Assembly: GCF_009870825.1 (NCBI RefSeq)
Contig: NZ_WTWY01000002.1
Location: forward strand, 1-64,000
Length of the DNA: 64,000 nt
Direction: 5' to 3'
DNA from: Paenibacillus sp. USDA918EY
GTDB lineage: Bacteria > Bacillota > Bacilli > Paenibacillales > Paenibacillaceae
Shown here: positions 18,072-25,825 of the stretch, piece after piece
Layout of the letters: each line of letters begins with the position of its first letter
Position numbering within the stretch: position 1 is the stretch's first letter
The notes under the pieces: model-generated
Databases searched by the model: none
What the model was told of the DNA's origin: nothing
What the model saw: only the letters and a program-made list of their open reading frames with translations
Program-made: the position numbers and the translations under genes

Positions 18072-18522
18072 ATGTCTTTCTCTCTCTCCCTTTTTCGGTT
18101 AATATGTCGATAATCTGCCGATGCGTCCGCAATAAGTGGCACCGGTCCTCTTCCCGGATATGTAGCAGAGGTTCAAGATAGTCTTTGCAAATGGCTTCCG
18201 TCCGTTCCCGCAGCTCATCCCCTTTCTCTGTAATGCGCAGCGTAATCGACCTCCGGTCCGCTTCGGAGCGTTTGCGTTCCACCATGCCCGCCTTGACGAG
18301 CCGGTTGACAACGCCGCTGGTCGTGCTGTTGCCTATTAGAATAAAATCCGCGAGCTCGGAGAGTCCGATGTCCGGATGCTTCCGAAGCGTTCGCAGCACC
18401 AGATATTGAATCCAGGTGGTTCCAAGCATATCCGCGTCTTTCCAGAACAACTGATAGAAGCTTAGATGCACTTGGCGAAAAGAGTACAGCAATTCGATAA
18501 TTTGTTCCTGCGAATTCAACAA
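18064..18522 (-). CDS. MarR-family repressor of the DHA2 exporter
   Basis: A 152-residue winged-helix regulator. The recognition region is LSELADFILIGNSTTSGVVN (about 55-74) and the wing contains KRSEADRRSITLRITEKG. The frame opens with two TTG codons after AGGGTGA, so a TTG start is probable. It is the first gene of a two-gene operon with the exporter. A promoter with TTGACA and an inverted repeat overlapping the expected transcription start lie directly upstream, which fits autorepression. The ligand is unknown. Confidence 0.9.
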   Translation of the reverse strand: MLNSQEQIIELLYSFRQVHLSFYQLFWKDADMLGTTWIQYLVLRTLRKHPDIGLSELADFILIGNSTTSGVVNRLVKAGMVERKRSEADRRSITLRITEKGDELRERTEAICKDYLEPLLHIREEDRCHLLRTHRQIIDILTEKGRERKTYE

Positions 18523-18543
18523 CCGTCACCCTGTTTCATCGAT

Positions 18544-18593
18544 CTAATATTTCGCATACGAATTAGTTTAATGCCAACATGTTTTCATGTCAA
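18544..18593 (-). promoter_or_regulatory. promoter and putative MarR operator
   Basis: TTGACA (18593-18588), 17 bp, TAAACT (18570-18565). Just downstream is an interrupted inverted repeat, CTAAT-at-TTCG-cata-CGAA-TTAG (18544-18566), overlapping the predicted start of transcription. A related ACGAAT half-site lies further upstream near 18604. Confidence 0.65.
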
Positions 18594-18703
18594 TAAAAAT
18601 ATACGAATAAATTTACATATGTCTTTCATGTTAATTTCAAAAAAATCCTGAAAAATGTTATTCCGGTTTAGACATGACTTCTTCCGGCGAAAAACTCTTT
18701 ATA

Positions 18704-18757
18704 TACAAAAAAAGCCGGTCTCCGGCAACCGCTGAAACAGCGGTTCGAAGATCCGGC
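18704..18757 (-). terminator. terminator after the ABC-2 type permease
   Basis: A two-part hairpin: outer AGCCGG.../...CCGGCT and inner AACCGCTG / CAGCGGTT, followed on the minus strand by seven T. Confidence 0.8.
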
Positions 18758-18781
18758 TGGCTTGATGAACCGACATAAACA

Positions 18782-20056
18782 TCATTCCGCGGCCAAAGCG
18801 CCCATTTCCCGCCCGTTGGATGCGGGCTTTTCATGATTCTCTTGATCGGCAGCGCCTTTTTTGTCTTTGTTATGAGCCATAATGACCTTGGCCCCGCAGA
18901 GGAACAGAAACATGATCAGGTAAGTCACGATATATTTAAGCGCCGTACCGAGCCCCGCTTCCATATGGCCTCCGTAATAAAACAAAGCGCGGAAGCCGTC
19001 TACCATATACCGCGTCGGCAAAAACGAACTGAGCGCGCGGTGGAATTCGGGCAGCGTCGTGACGGGGAACGCCCCGCCGCTGCCGAAAATCCCCATGATG
19101 TTGACGGGAAACATCGCCAGCATTCCCCATTGGCCGAGGAACAGGCTGAGCATTTTGAATAAGAAAGACATCGTGAGGGAACTTAACAGCAGGAACAAAT
19201 AAATCCGCCAAATGCTTGCCGTGTGCACGCTGCCGAATACGCCGAATATGAAAATCATAATGACCGTGGTCACAAGCACCGACGTGATGGCCCCGAGCAG
19301 AAATTCGGTCAGCAGCTGTTTGACATGGCTGAGCCGATGACCTTTGCTTCTCATGCCTTCGGCGATTTTGCCCACGTAGCCGTGGATCATGTTGACGCCG
19401 AGCAAGCCGCTGATCGATGAGATCATGACGACGACGAATGGCGTCATCCCCTTATTGATTTTTCCCGTCAGACCCAAAGCGTTGACGGTTGTCGCCTGAA
19501 CCGGGTTGTCCAGAAGCGATGTCGCTTGCGGCGACACCTCCAGGCCAAGCTTCGTCATGCCCGCCTTGATCTGTTGGCTTACGCCGGTATTTACGGCAGA
19601 GGCCACCGTTTGCAGTGCGTTCGTAGCGACGGACGAGGCAAGCTGTCCGCCCGCTTCGTTAATCAAAATTTCCATATGTGCAGGTTTTCCGCCGGCTTGT
19701 CCGGTCATCAGCGATTTCTGCACGCCCGCCAGCGAAGCGGAGTAGTCGGCCGGGATGACAAGCGCCCCGTATGCCTTGTTGTTTTTAATTTCTTCGACGG
19801 CTTTTTCCTTGCTCGACTCGATCGTCCATTTAAAGGAATGGCCGTCTTGCGTCTCGATCAAATGGTTCATGATCTGTTGCCCCATGTTCACCGATGCTGC
19901 CCCCTGATCCTCATTGACCACGATCAGCGGAAAATCCGTTAATCTTTGCGTCGGCCCGCCGAATACGGGCAAATATATGCTAAGCATGCAAAGCATGAGG
20001 AAGGCGGTGCACCATACCGGGAACCAGGCGATTTTTACCTTCAATAGCCTTTTCAA
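18782..20056 (-). CDS. YhgE/Pip-related ABC-2 type membrane permease
   Basis: A 424-residue membrane protein. One N-terminal segment (about 11-32) is followed by a large external domain of about 180 residues (VVNEDQGAASVNMGQQI, typical of YhgE/Pip and DUF3533 proteins). Five to six C-terminal segments include the ABC-2 permease region. No ATPase is encoded beside it, as is usual for this class. These proteins act in drug resistance or export, and some are phage receptors. It lies 29 bp after a marR gene, forming the second MarR-transporter module of this region. The charged C-terminus ends NGREMGALAAE. Substrate unknown. Confidence 0.8.
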   Translation of the reverse strand: MKRLLKVKIAWFPVWCTAFLMLCMLSIYLPVFGGPTQRLTDFPLIVVNEDQGAASVNMGQQIMNHLIETQDGHSFKWTIESSKEKAVEEIKNNKAYGALVIPADYSASLAGVQKSLMTGQAGGKPAHMEILINEAGGQLASSVATNALQTVASAVNTGVSQQIKAGMTKLGLEVSPQATSLLDNPVQATTVNALGLTGKINKGMTPFVVVMISSISGLLGVNMIHGYVGKIAEGMRSKGHRLSHVKQLLTEFLLGAITSVLVTTVIMIFIFGVFGSVHTASIWRIYLFLLLSSLTMSFLFKMLSLFLGQWGMLAMFPVNIMGIFGSGGAFPVTTLPEFHRALSSFLPTRYMVDGFRALFYYGGHMEAGLGTALKYIVTYLIMFLFLCGAKVIMAHNKDKKGAADQENHEKPASNGREMGALAAE

Positions 20057-20085
20057 AATAACACTTCCCTTTTATTGATAAAAAT

Positions 20086-20553
20086 TTATGGGTTGGGCGT
20101 ATCGTTCGATTCCGCATCCAACTTGCGGTTCATAATCCGCATCATGACGTACATCACTTCGAGATCATCCTGGCTGAGCTTCTTGAATAGATCAGATGCG
20201 AAGACATGCTCGAACGGAAAAGAGGAAACGGCATGTCCTTCACCGGTCAGGCTGATGAAATGGCTTCGCAGATCGCTCGGATTCTCCGTGCGGGCGACCA
20301 GTCCCCTTTTCTCCAGCGAATCGACCAAATACGTGATGGATGCCGCCTTCAGCTTCAAGTGGCCGGCCAAATGGCTCGACAGACATGCGCCGCCCCGTTC
20401 AATGATGTTCAAAATAAAAAACTGGTTCAGGGACAATTCATGCTTGCGCAGATGATCCATCAAGGCACGAATGCGCTGGCCAGTCATTTTTCGGGACAGC
20501 TCGCTATATACATCAAGTAACATATCCACCGTGATTTCAGGCTGTTTATCCAT
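20086..20553 (-). CDS. MarR-family repressor of the ABC-2 type permease
   Basis: A 155-residue winged-helix regulator. The recognition helix region is LSSHLAGHLKLKAASITYLV and the wing is RTENPSDLRSHFISLTGEG. The ATG start (MDKQPEITVDM) has AGGAG eight bases upstream; a TTG two codons earlier sits too close to it. It is co-transcribed with the downstream permease. Its promoter carries one dyad TTAGAA-nn-TTCGAA between -35 and -10, and a second copy lies about 75 bp upstream, a layout that fits autorepression. Confidence 0.9.
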   Translation of the reverse strand: MDKQPEITVDMLLDVYSELSRKMTGQRIRALMDHLRKHELSLNQFFILNIIERGGACLSSHLAGHLKLKAASITYLVDSLEKRGLVARTENPSDLRSHFISLTGEGHAVSSFPFEHVFASDLFKKLSQDDLEVMYVMMRIMNRKLDAESNDTPNP

Positions 20554-20588
20554 ACGCAATGCTCCTCTTTCCTAATCGGAATGATTCT

Positions 20589-20617
20589 ATTATACTTCGA
20601 ACATTCTAAATTGTAAA
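20589..20617 (-). promoter_or_regulatory. marR promoter with operator dyad in the spacer
   Basis: TTTACA (20617-20612), 17 bp, TATAAT (20594-20589). The spacer contains the imperfect dyad TTAGAATGTTCGAA (20609-20596, minus strand), so a bound repressor would block polymerase. Confidence 0.7.
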
Positions 20618-20669
20618 TGGATAATGATGTGTTTACATTTGTTTTCATTGGAAAATAGCCGTGAATTAA

Positions 20670-20683
20670 TTCGAATTTTCTAA
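20670..20683 (-). promoter_or_regulatory. second copy of the MarR operator dyad
   Basis: TTAGAAAATTCGAA on the minus strand repeats the promoter-spacer dyad with changes only at the two central bases. Flanking bases AATT are also shared. Confidence 0.5.
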
Positions 20684-20739
20684 ATTCACGCCATGGATTG
20701 TTTCTTGAAGCTCGTCACCTTGAACTTGGCGGAAAGCGC

Positions 20740-20786
20740 AAAAACCCCGGCCCCTCCGATCATGGACACGGTGCGTGGAGCCGGGA
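20740..20786 (-). terminator. terminator after the Bcp gene
   Basis: CCCGGCTCC pairs with GGGGCCGGG across about 20 nt, followed on the minus strand by GTTTTTGC. Confidence 0.65.
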
Positions 20787-20807
20787 TTTTTGGAATTTTT
20801 CGGGCGA

Positions 20808-21269
20808 TCAGCCCAAAGCGGCCAGAACGTCCTCGGTATGGCCTTTCACTCTGACATTGCGCCATTCCTTCAGCAGCTTCCCTTCTTCGTCAATGAGGAA
20901 GGTGGAACGGACGATGCCCATATATTCGCGGCCGTACATCTTTTTCAGCTGCCATACGCCGTACATCTCGCTCACCCGGTGGTCCTCGTCGGACAGCAGC
21001 AAAAACGGCAGGCCGTATTTCTCCGTAAACTTGCCGTGGGATTTGACCGGATCGGGACTGACGCCCAACACCACCGCGCCTTTAGCCTCCAAAATATGGT
21101 GCGAATCCCGGAAGCTGCAGGCCTCCTTCGTGCAAGCTTCGGTCATGTCTTTCGGATAAAAATACAAAACGACCTTTCGTCCGCGAAAGCCGCTTAACGT
21201 TACGTCTTCGCCGCTGGATGCCGGAAGGGTAAAATCAGGAACCTCTTGTCCGATCGTCAGCTCCGCCAT
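20808..21269 (-). CDS. bcp: thioredoxin-dependent peroxiredoxin, Bcp/PrxQ type
   Basis: A 153-residue cytoplasmic peroxiredoxin that reduces hydrogen peroxide and organic hydroperoxides using thioredoxin. EACTKEACSFRD holds the peroxidatic and resolving cysteines five residues apart, the PrxQ pattern, at about residues 44 and 49. VLYFYPKD precedes it, and the fold ends at about residue 150. The start MAELTIGQEVPDF has AAAGGAG upstream; an earlier in-frame ATG would add 30 unlikely residues. Single gene, divergent from the LCP gene. Confidence 0.93.
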   Translation of the reverse strand: MAELTIGQEVPDFTLPASSGEDVTLSGFRGRKVVLYFYPKDMTEACTKEACSFRDSHHILEAKGAVVLGVSPDPVKSHGKFTEKYGLPFLLLSDEDHRVSEMYGVWQLKKMYGREYMGIVRSTFLIDEEGKLLKEWRNVRVKGHTEDVLAALG

Positions 21270-21452
21270 ATTCGTTCGACTCCTTTCGACAAGAATTCCA
21301 TGCCGACATGCTCGGATACAGAATCTTGCAAACTTATGCCAAATTGATTGTATTGTCAAAAAAAATTATAATAAATGAATCCTTAACCTACAAATGTCGA
21401 ATTGTACAGCCAAAGCCTCCTTTATTCAGGATAATTGAAAGGAAGAGAAGGA

Positions 21453-22517
21453 ATGACTTCAAGGAAGAAAGCGATATTGTGGATTATAGCCATCATTCTG
21501 GTAGCTGTGATCGGCTACGCGGCATATTATTTTACTTCGATTTACAATGGTCTGCAGGGTTTGCAAAAAACCGGCGAAGCTTCCCCTTTTAAAAACGTCA
21601 CCACCGTGGAAACGAAAGTTCCCGAACCTCCCAAATGGGAAGGCACCGAGCCCGTAAATATCCTTCTCATGGGCGTCGACGCGCGAGGCATCACCGAAGG
21701 CGAGATTCCCAGGTCGGACAGCATGATGGTCGCTTCCCTCGACCCGGTCAAAAAACGGATTCATTTGTTCTCTATTTTGCGCGATACCTACACGGATATT
21801 CCGGAGCACGGAAAAGATCGAATCAACACCGCGATCACCCACGGCCCGAATACGGCGATGAAAGCGGTCGGCGATTTGCTCGGCATTCCGATCCAATATT
21901 ACGTCTATACCGATTTCCAAGGCTTTATCAAGCTGGTGGACGCGGTAGGCGGCGTCGACTTTTACGTGGAAAAGGATATGTATTACCCGAGCGCCGCCGA
22001 CAAGCACGAATACGACATCGACCTGAAAAAAGGGATGCAGCATCTCGACGGCAAAACGGCGCTGCAGTATGTCCGTTTCCGCCACGACGCGACCTCGGAC
22101 TTCACCCGGACCGAACGCCAGCGCGCGTTCCTGAAAGCTGTCGCCGAGAAAATGCAGTCCACCACCTCCATCATGAAGCTTCCGGATATTTTGGAGGGAG
22201 TCAGCCCTTACATCGATACCAACCTGTCCGTCAACGACATGTGGAAGCTGGCGACGGTCGGCTATAAAAGCCAAATGGCCGGCAGCGAGCAAATTCCTCC
22301 GATGAAGCTGCTGAAGGAAAGAACCATCGGCGGGGCGGCCGTGCTTACCGTATCCAGCGAATCGGCGCTGAAGGACTACATTAAAGACATTTTCGATAAA
22401 CCGACCCCGATTCAAGTCTCAAGCGACGGGCAAACCGAGTCGCAAACGAACAATACAAGCACACAGGACAAGGACACTCCGAAGGACAAAAGCGGCAGTA
22501 CGGGCAGCAGCGATTAA
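21453..22517 (+). CDS. LytR-CpsA-Psr family wall-polymer ligase
   Basis: A 354-residue protein with a short cytoplasmic N-terminus, one membrane segment (about 7-27) and an extracellular LCP domain. LCP proteins transfer undecaprenyl-linked glycopolymers such as teichoic acids to peptidoglycan. Characteristic blocks are RSDSMMVASLDP with the conserved Arg/Asp, SILRDTYTDIP, GRINTA-like DRINTAITHG, and RFRHDATSDFTRTERQR. The tail is Ser/Thr/Lys/Asp-rich and probably disordered. The start MTSRKKAI has AAAGGA nine bases upstream. Family identity is firm; the attached polymer is not known. Confidence 0.92.
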   Translation: MTSRKKAILWIIAIILVAVIGYAAYYFTSIYNGLQGLQKTGEASPFKNVTTVETKVPEPPKWEGTEPVNILLMGVDARGITEGEIPRSDSMMVASLDPVKKRIHLFSILRDTYTDIPEHGKDRINTAITHGPNTAMKAVGDLLGIPIQYYVYTDFQGFIKLVDAVGGVDFYVEKDMYYPSAADKHEYDIDLKKGMQHLDGKTALQYVRFRHDATSDFTRTERQRAFLKAVAEKMQSTTSIMKLPDILEGVSPYIDTNLSVNDMWKLATVGYKSQMAGSEQIPPMKLLKERTIGGAAVLTVSSESALKDYIKDIFDKPTPIQVSSDGQTESQTNNTSTQDKDTPKDKSGSTGSSD

Positions 22518-22536
22518 CGGCTGCCCGCTGCTTTTT
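22501..22536 (+). terminator. terminator overlapping the end of the LCP gene
   Basis: CGGGCAGC (22501-22508) pairs with GCTGCCCG (22520-22527), and CTGCTTTTTC follows. The stop codon lies in the loop. Confidence 0.6.
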
Positions 22537-22589
22537 CTAATAGAGGATTTTGCAAAAGTCCCGAATGAAGAAAGGAAGTTGAAATCAAC

Positions 22590-23906
22590 ATGAATCGTTC
22601 TCGTTCCGAGCAGCTTTACCAGGAAGCACTTCAACACATCGTCGGCGGCGTCAACAGCCCCTCCCGTTCGTTCAAGGCGGTAGGCGGCGGGGCCCCCGTA
22701 TTTATGAAACGAGCCAAAGGCGCTTACTTCTGGGATGAAGACGGCAACCGCTACATCGATTATTTGGCGGCCTACGGTCCGATCATTACCGGACATGCCC
22801 ACCCTCACATTACGGCGGCCATCACGCATGCCGCGGAAAACGGCACGCTGTACGGCACGCCTACCGAACTCGAAATCCAATTGGCCCGGATGCTCAAGGA
22901 AGCCATCCCTTCCATGGACAAGGTCCGCTTCGTCAATTCCGGCACCGAAGCCGTCATGACGACGATCCGCGTCGCCCGCGCCTATACGGGGCGCAGCAAA
23001 ATCATCAAATTCGCCGGATGTTACCACGGCCACTCGGATCTCGTGCTGGTGGCGGCAGGCTCCGGTCCTTCCACGCTAGGCACGCCGGACAGCGCCGGCG
23101 TTCCGTCCAGCATCGCGCAGGAAGTCATCACGGTGCCCTTCAACGATTTGGACGGGCTTCGCAAAGCGCTTGATACCTGGGGCAAAGACGTCGCCGCCGT
23201 CATGGTCGAGCCGATCGTCGGCAACTTCGGCATGGTCATGCCGAAACCGGGTTTCCTCGAAGGGCTTTGCCAAATGGCGCATAATAACGGCTCGCTGGTC
23301 ATTTACGACGAGGTGATCACCGCCTTCCGCTTCCATTACGGTTCGACCCAAACGTTTGCCGGTCTTGCCAATCATGAAGCGATCAAACCCGACCTGACCG
23401 CCCTCGGCAAAATCATCGGCGGCGGGCTGCCGATCGGCGCTTACGGCGGCAGCAAGGAAATCATGGAGCAGGTTGCGCCGCTCGGCCCGGCTTACCAGGC
23501 GGGCACGATGGCCGGCAACCCGGCTTCGATCGCGGCCGGCATCGCCTGCCTTGAAGTGCTGCAGGGCGAAGGCGTTTATGAGGAAATGGACCGCCTCGCG
23601 GCCAAACTCGCGGACGGGCTGCAGACGTCGGCCGACCGTTACGGCGTTCCGCTAACGATCAACCGTATCCGCGGTTCGCTGTCCACCCATTTCTGCGATC
23701 ATCCCGTCACCAATTACGATGAGGCGCAGGATACGGACGGCGAAGCATTCGCCGCTTTCTTCCGTCACATGCTGGATCGCAACGTCAACCTGGCGCCGTC
23801 GAAATACGAAGCTTGGTTCCTGACGACAGCCCATACGGAGCAGGATGTCATCGATACGCTTGAAGCGGCTGATGCTTCCTTCCGCGAAATGTCCAAAAGC
23901 AAATAA
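22590..23906 (+). CDS. hemL: glutamate-1-semialdehyde 2,1-aminomutase
   Basis: A 438-residue PLP enzyme converting glutamate-1-semialdehyde to 5-aminolevulinate in tetrapyrrole synthesis. [13 protein letters not shown] near the N-terminus, [16 protein letters not shown], the PLP aspartate in YDEVITAFR (Asp240), and the Schiff-base lysine in [10 protein letters not shown] (Lys273) are all present. The length is normal. It does not sit with other hem genes, so it may be the stand-alone GsaB-type paralogue, as in B. subtilis, where a second copy exists in the hem operon. AAAGGAAG lies upstream of the ATG. Confidence 0.94.
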   Translation: MNRSRSEQLYQEALQHIVGGVNSPSRSFKAVGGGAPVFMKRAKGAYFWDEDGNRYIDYLAAYGPIITGHAHPHITAAITHAAENGTLYGTPTELEIQLARMLKEAIPSMDKVRFVNSGTEAVMTTIRVARAYTGRSKIIKFAGCYHGHSDLVLVAAGSGPSTLGTPDSAGVPSSIAQEVITVPFNDLDGLRKALDTWGKDVAAVMVEPIVGNFGMVMPKPGFLEGLCQMAHNNGSLVIYDEVITAFRFHYGSTQTFAGLANHEAIKPDLTALGKIIGGGLPIGAYGGSKEIMEQVAPLGPAYQAGTMAGNPASIAAGIACLEVLQGEGVYEEMDRLAAKLADGLQTSADRYGVPLTINRIRGSLSTHFCDHPVTNYDEAQDTDGEAFAAFFRHMLDRNVNLAPSKYEAWFLTTAHTEQDVIDTLEAADASFREMSKSK

Positions 23907-23950
23907 AAGGCGCAAAACGGCTTCGGCCCGAAGCGTGCCGCCTACTGAAA

Positions 23951-23999
23951 AGAGCCGTCCCGAAAGGTCTTCTTGGACCCGGGACGGCTCTTGCTATTT
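23951..23999. terminator. bidirectional terminator between hemL and the VanZ-like gene
   Basis: AGAGCCGTCCC pairs with GGGACGGCTCT (11 bp). A T run follows on the plus strand and CTTTTC on the minus strand. Confidence 0.8.
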
Positions 24000-24002
24000 T
24001 TT

Positions 24003-24608
24003 TTAGTAGCGTTGATTCGCGTTCCCCTGCGCCCCATGCTTCAGAATAAAATACAGCACAAGGTACACGGCGTACCCCAGCACCCCTCCGGCGGTATTCA
24101 TGATGATGTCGTCGACGTCAAAGGTGCCGATAAACAGCGCCAGCTGCAGCGATTCCAAAGCCAGGCTGACGCCAAAGGAAATCAGGATCACTTTCAGCGG
24201 CGACATGGAACGGATCCCGCAAACCAAAGGCAGCAAAAATCCGAGCGGCATAAACGCGGCAATATTCCCGAAAAAGTTGATGAAGCTCGTGCCGTTCCCC
24301 AAGTTACGGAGATAGCCGCTGATCTCCCGAAGCGGTACGAGATTCCCTGCCGCCCGGAGCCGGTCCGCAATCATCCCCGGATGCATGACGTGATCGACCA
24401 GCTCCCGCAAATAATAGACCGGGCTTATGCTTCCGAACTTGAACAGAATGATTTTGACGAGCGCATAAAGATAAACGATGAACAGCAGGATTACGCCCAC
24501 CTTGATCGCCGCGTAGGCCGGATGGTCGTCCGACGGACGGGTTCCGTTACCGTTTCTTTCGTGTCTTTCGTGGCCGTATGGTTGATGACGCCGATATTCG
24601 TCGTACAT
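24003..24608 (-). CDS. VanZ-like membrane protein
   Basis: A 201-residue protein with a hydrophilic, His/Arg-rich N-terminus of about 33 residues and four to five membrane segments. The VanZ-family pattern is NLVPLREI, then NIAAFMPLGFLLPL, SFGVSLALESLQLALFIGTFDVDDIIMNTAGGVLGY. VanZ of enterococci gives low-level teicoplanin resistance; most homologues are uncharacterised. AAGGAGG lies eight bases before the ATG. It ends against the shared terminator with hemL. Confidence 0.87.
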   Translation of the reverse strand: MYDEYRRHQPYGHERHERNGNGTRPSDDHPAYAAIKVGVILLFIVYLYALVKIILFKFGSISPVYYLRELVDHVMHPGMIADRLRAAGNLVPLREISGYLRNLGNGTSFINFFGNIAAFMPLGFLLPLVCGIRSMSPLKVILISFGVSLALESLQLALFIGTFDVDDIIMNTAGGVLGYAVYLVLYFILKHGAQGNANQRY

Positions 24609-24781
24609 GGGCAGTACCTCCTTGAAATGCTTCTTTCGCTAATGGCGCGCCTGACCGCGCCGCCACGGCGTTGGCGATATCGTCATACGCCGTTTTCTGT
24701 TGTCTGATTCCAAGGATACGCCTCAGGTCTTAGCTATTTTTCAAATAAAAATAAAGAATCCTAAAGAATACCGTTTTTTCA

Positions 24782-24913
24782 ATGGCGTATTCATTTTACG
24801 CTACGGAAAATGGCTGGGGACCTCTCGGCAATACGATTTTCGGTTCGGTGCTCATTAACGGAATCGGATGGTATCTGATGAAAAGAAACCGAAACAAAGG
24901 AGCGGCAATGTAA
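24782..24913 (+). CDS. possible 43-residue membrane peptide
   Basis: A short frame reading MAYSFYATENGWGPLGNTIF and continuing through one hydrophobic stretch (residues about 18-33) to a basic end (MKRNRNKGAAM). No convincing Shine-Dalgarno is visible, so it may be a remnant of a larger gene or chance. It lies in the otherwise empty 390 bp between the VanZ-like gene and the T-box. Confidence 0.25.
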   Translation: MAYSFYATENGWGPLGNTIFGSVLINGIGWYLMKRNRNKGAAM

Positions 24914-24979
24914 GCGATCAATTGGATCGATGCCCCTTCAGCGATAAACCGGCCTATTCCCTTTTGCCTGCAAATGCGT

Positions 24980-24985
24980 TACAAT
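24980..24985 (+). promoter_or_regulatory. possible -10 element for the T-box transcript
   Basis: TACAAT lies 10-15 bases before the first base of the T-box stem I. No good -35 hexamer is present at 16-18 bp. Confidence 0.35.
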
Positions 24986-24993
24986 GGTTCCCA

Positions 24994-25352
24994 TATTCGC
25001 GATGATGAAGAAGAGTACGCGGACAGCGAGCCTCAAGAGAGCCGGCGGGTGGTGCAAGCCGGTGGCGGCGTGCGCGGAAGTGGGCTTCGGAGCGACCGGT
25101 CTGAACAAAGCCGCTATTGGGATCGCGGCGCAAGTAGGACGGGCGGCATGTCCCCACCGTTAACCGGGGCAGGGTATCGAGGAGGCGCAATATGAGCTGC
25201 CGAATCCGTACCTGTTGAGAGGGCTGCAGGTTACTTTTATGCAAGGCAGCCAAACAAGGTGGCACCGCGAAGCTGACGGCTTCGTCCTTGGAAAGCGATA
25301 TGTTCGGAGTTGAATCTCCGGCATCTTGCTTTTCGCAGGACGAGGCCTTTTT
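24994..25352 (+). promoter_or_regulatory. T-box leader (tRNA-Trp) of trpS
   Basis: The T-box sequence AAGGTGGCACCGCG is at 25256-25269. Stem I begins with GATGATGAAGAAGAGTACGC, including the GA/AGTA motif. The specifier region GAAG-TGG-GCTTCGG places a Trp codon at 25081-25083. The terminator pairs GGCTTCGTCCT (25279-25289) with AGGACGAGGCC and ends in seven T (25346-25352). Uncharged tRNA-Trp should stabilise the antiterminator and allow read-through to trpS. The terminator loop carries an extra hairpin (CGGAGttgaatCTCCG). Confidence 0.92.
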
Positions 25353-25353
25353 T

Positions 25354-25465
25354 GCAATATCAGAAAGTATAAACTACAGAGCTATTGCTTCCTGATATAG
25401 CAAGAAAAACTACCTTTAAACGCGGTCTGTCTACTTAGAAAGTACTTCGATATACGTTTTTCTTA
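25354..25465 (+). repeat. dispersed structured repeat, copy B
   Basis: A 112-bp copy that begins at the end of the T-box terminator T run. It aligns along most of its length with the reverse complement of 60046-60154: AGAAAnTAtAA, GAGC-n-TTGCTT, GCAAG/cAAAAcT, GCGGTnTGTCT and AAGTACnTCGATA are shared. A TTGCT...AGCAA stem is maintained by different bases in each copy. Confidence 0.7.
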
Positions 25466-25576
25466 TGTCGAAACATACAGCTTCAAGGAAACAACTTCGG
25501 TCATTTTCGGAATCGCGGACTGCCGCTTCGAGAGCACCATTCATTAAACGGATGATTTTTCAAGGAGGTGATGGCC

Positions 25577-25825
25577 ATGGATGACGGCTGGTGGTGGCAA
25601 GGCAAAGGAACGGATGTTACGAATAGAACCTTGAGGAGGAATTCCTATGACAACCCTATCCCCTGTTCCGACCCAACGGGAGATCGTATTAACCGGAGAC
25701 CGCACGACCGGAAAGCTGCATCTCGGCCATTACGTCGGCAGCTTGAAAAATCGCGTGCAGCTGCAAGAGCGATACGAAACCTATATCATGCTCGCGGACG
25801 TGCAGGCGTTGACGACCCATTTTGA
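25577..25825 (+). CDS. Trp-codon leader peptide upstream of and overlapping trpS
   Basis: The frame starts MDDGWWWQGKGTDVTNRT, with AGGAGG eight bases before the ATG, a stronger ribosome-binding site than most in this window. Codons 5-7 are three consecutive TGG (25589-25597). The frame then runs through the trpS Shine-Dalgarno (25634-25639) and start codon (25647) in another frame and stays open for 82 codons. A ribosome that passes the Trp codons would cover the trpS initiation site. One stalled there during Trp shortage would leave the site free. Only the first 20-25 residues matter for this model. That it is translated is inferred, not shown. Confidence 0.55.
   Translation: MDDGWWWQGKGTDVTNRTLRRNSYDNPIPCSDPTGDRINRRPHDRKAASRPLRRQLEKSRAAARAIRNLYHARGRAGVDDPF

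Noticed and set aside
22501..22536. Hairpin as a regulatory element of hemL
   Set aside because: It overlaps the LCP stop codon and ends in T residues, so it is more simply the LCP gene terminator.
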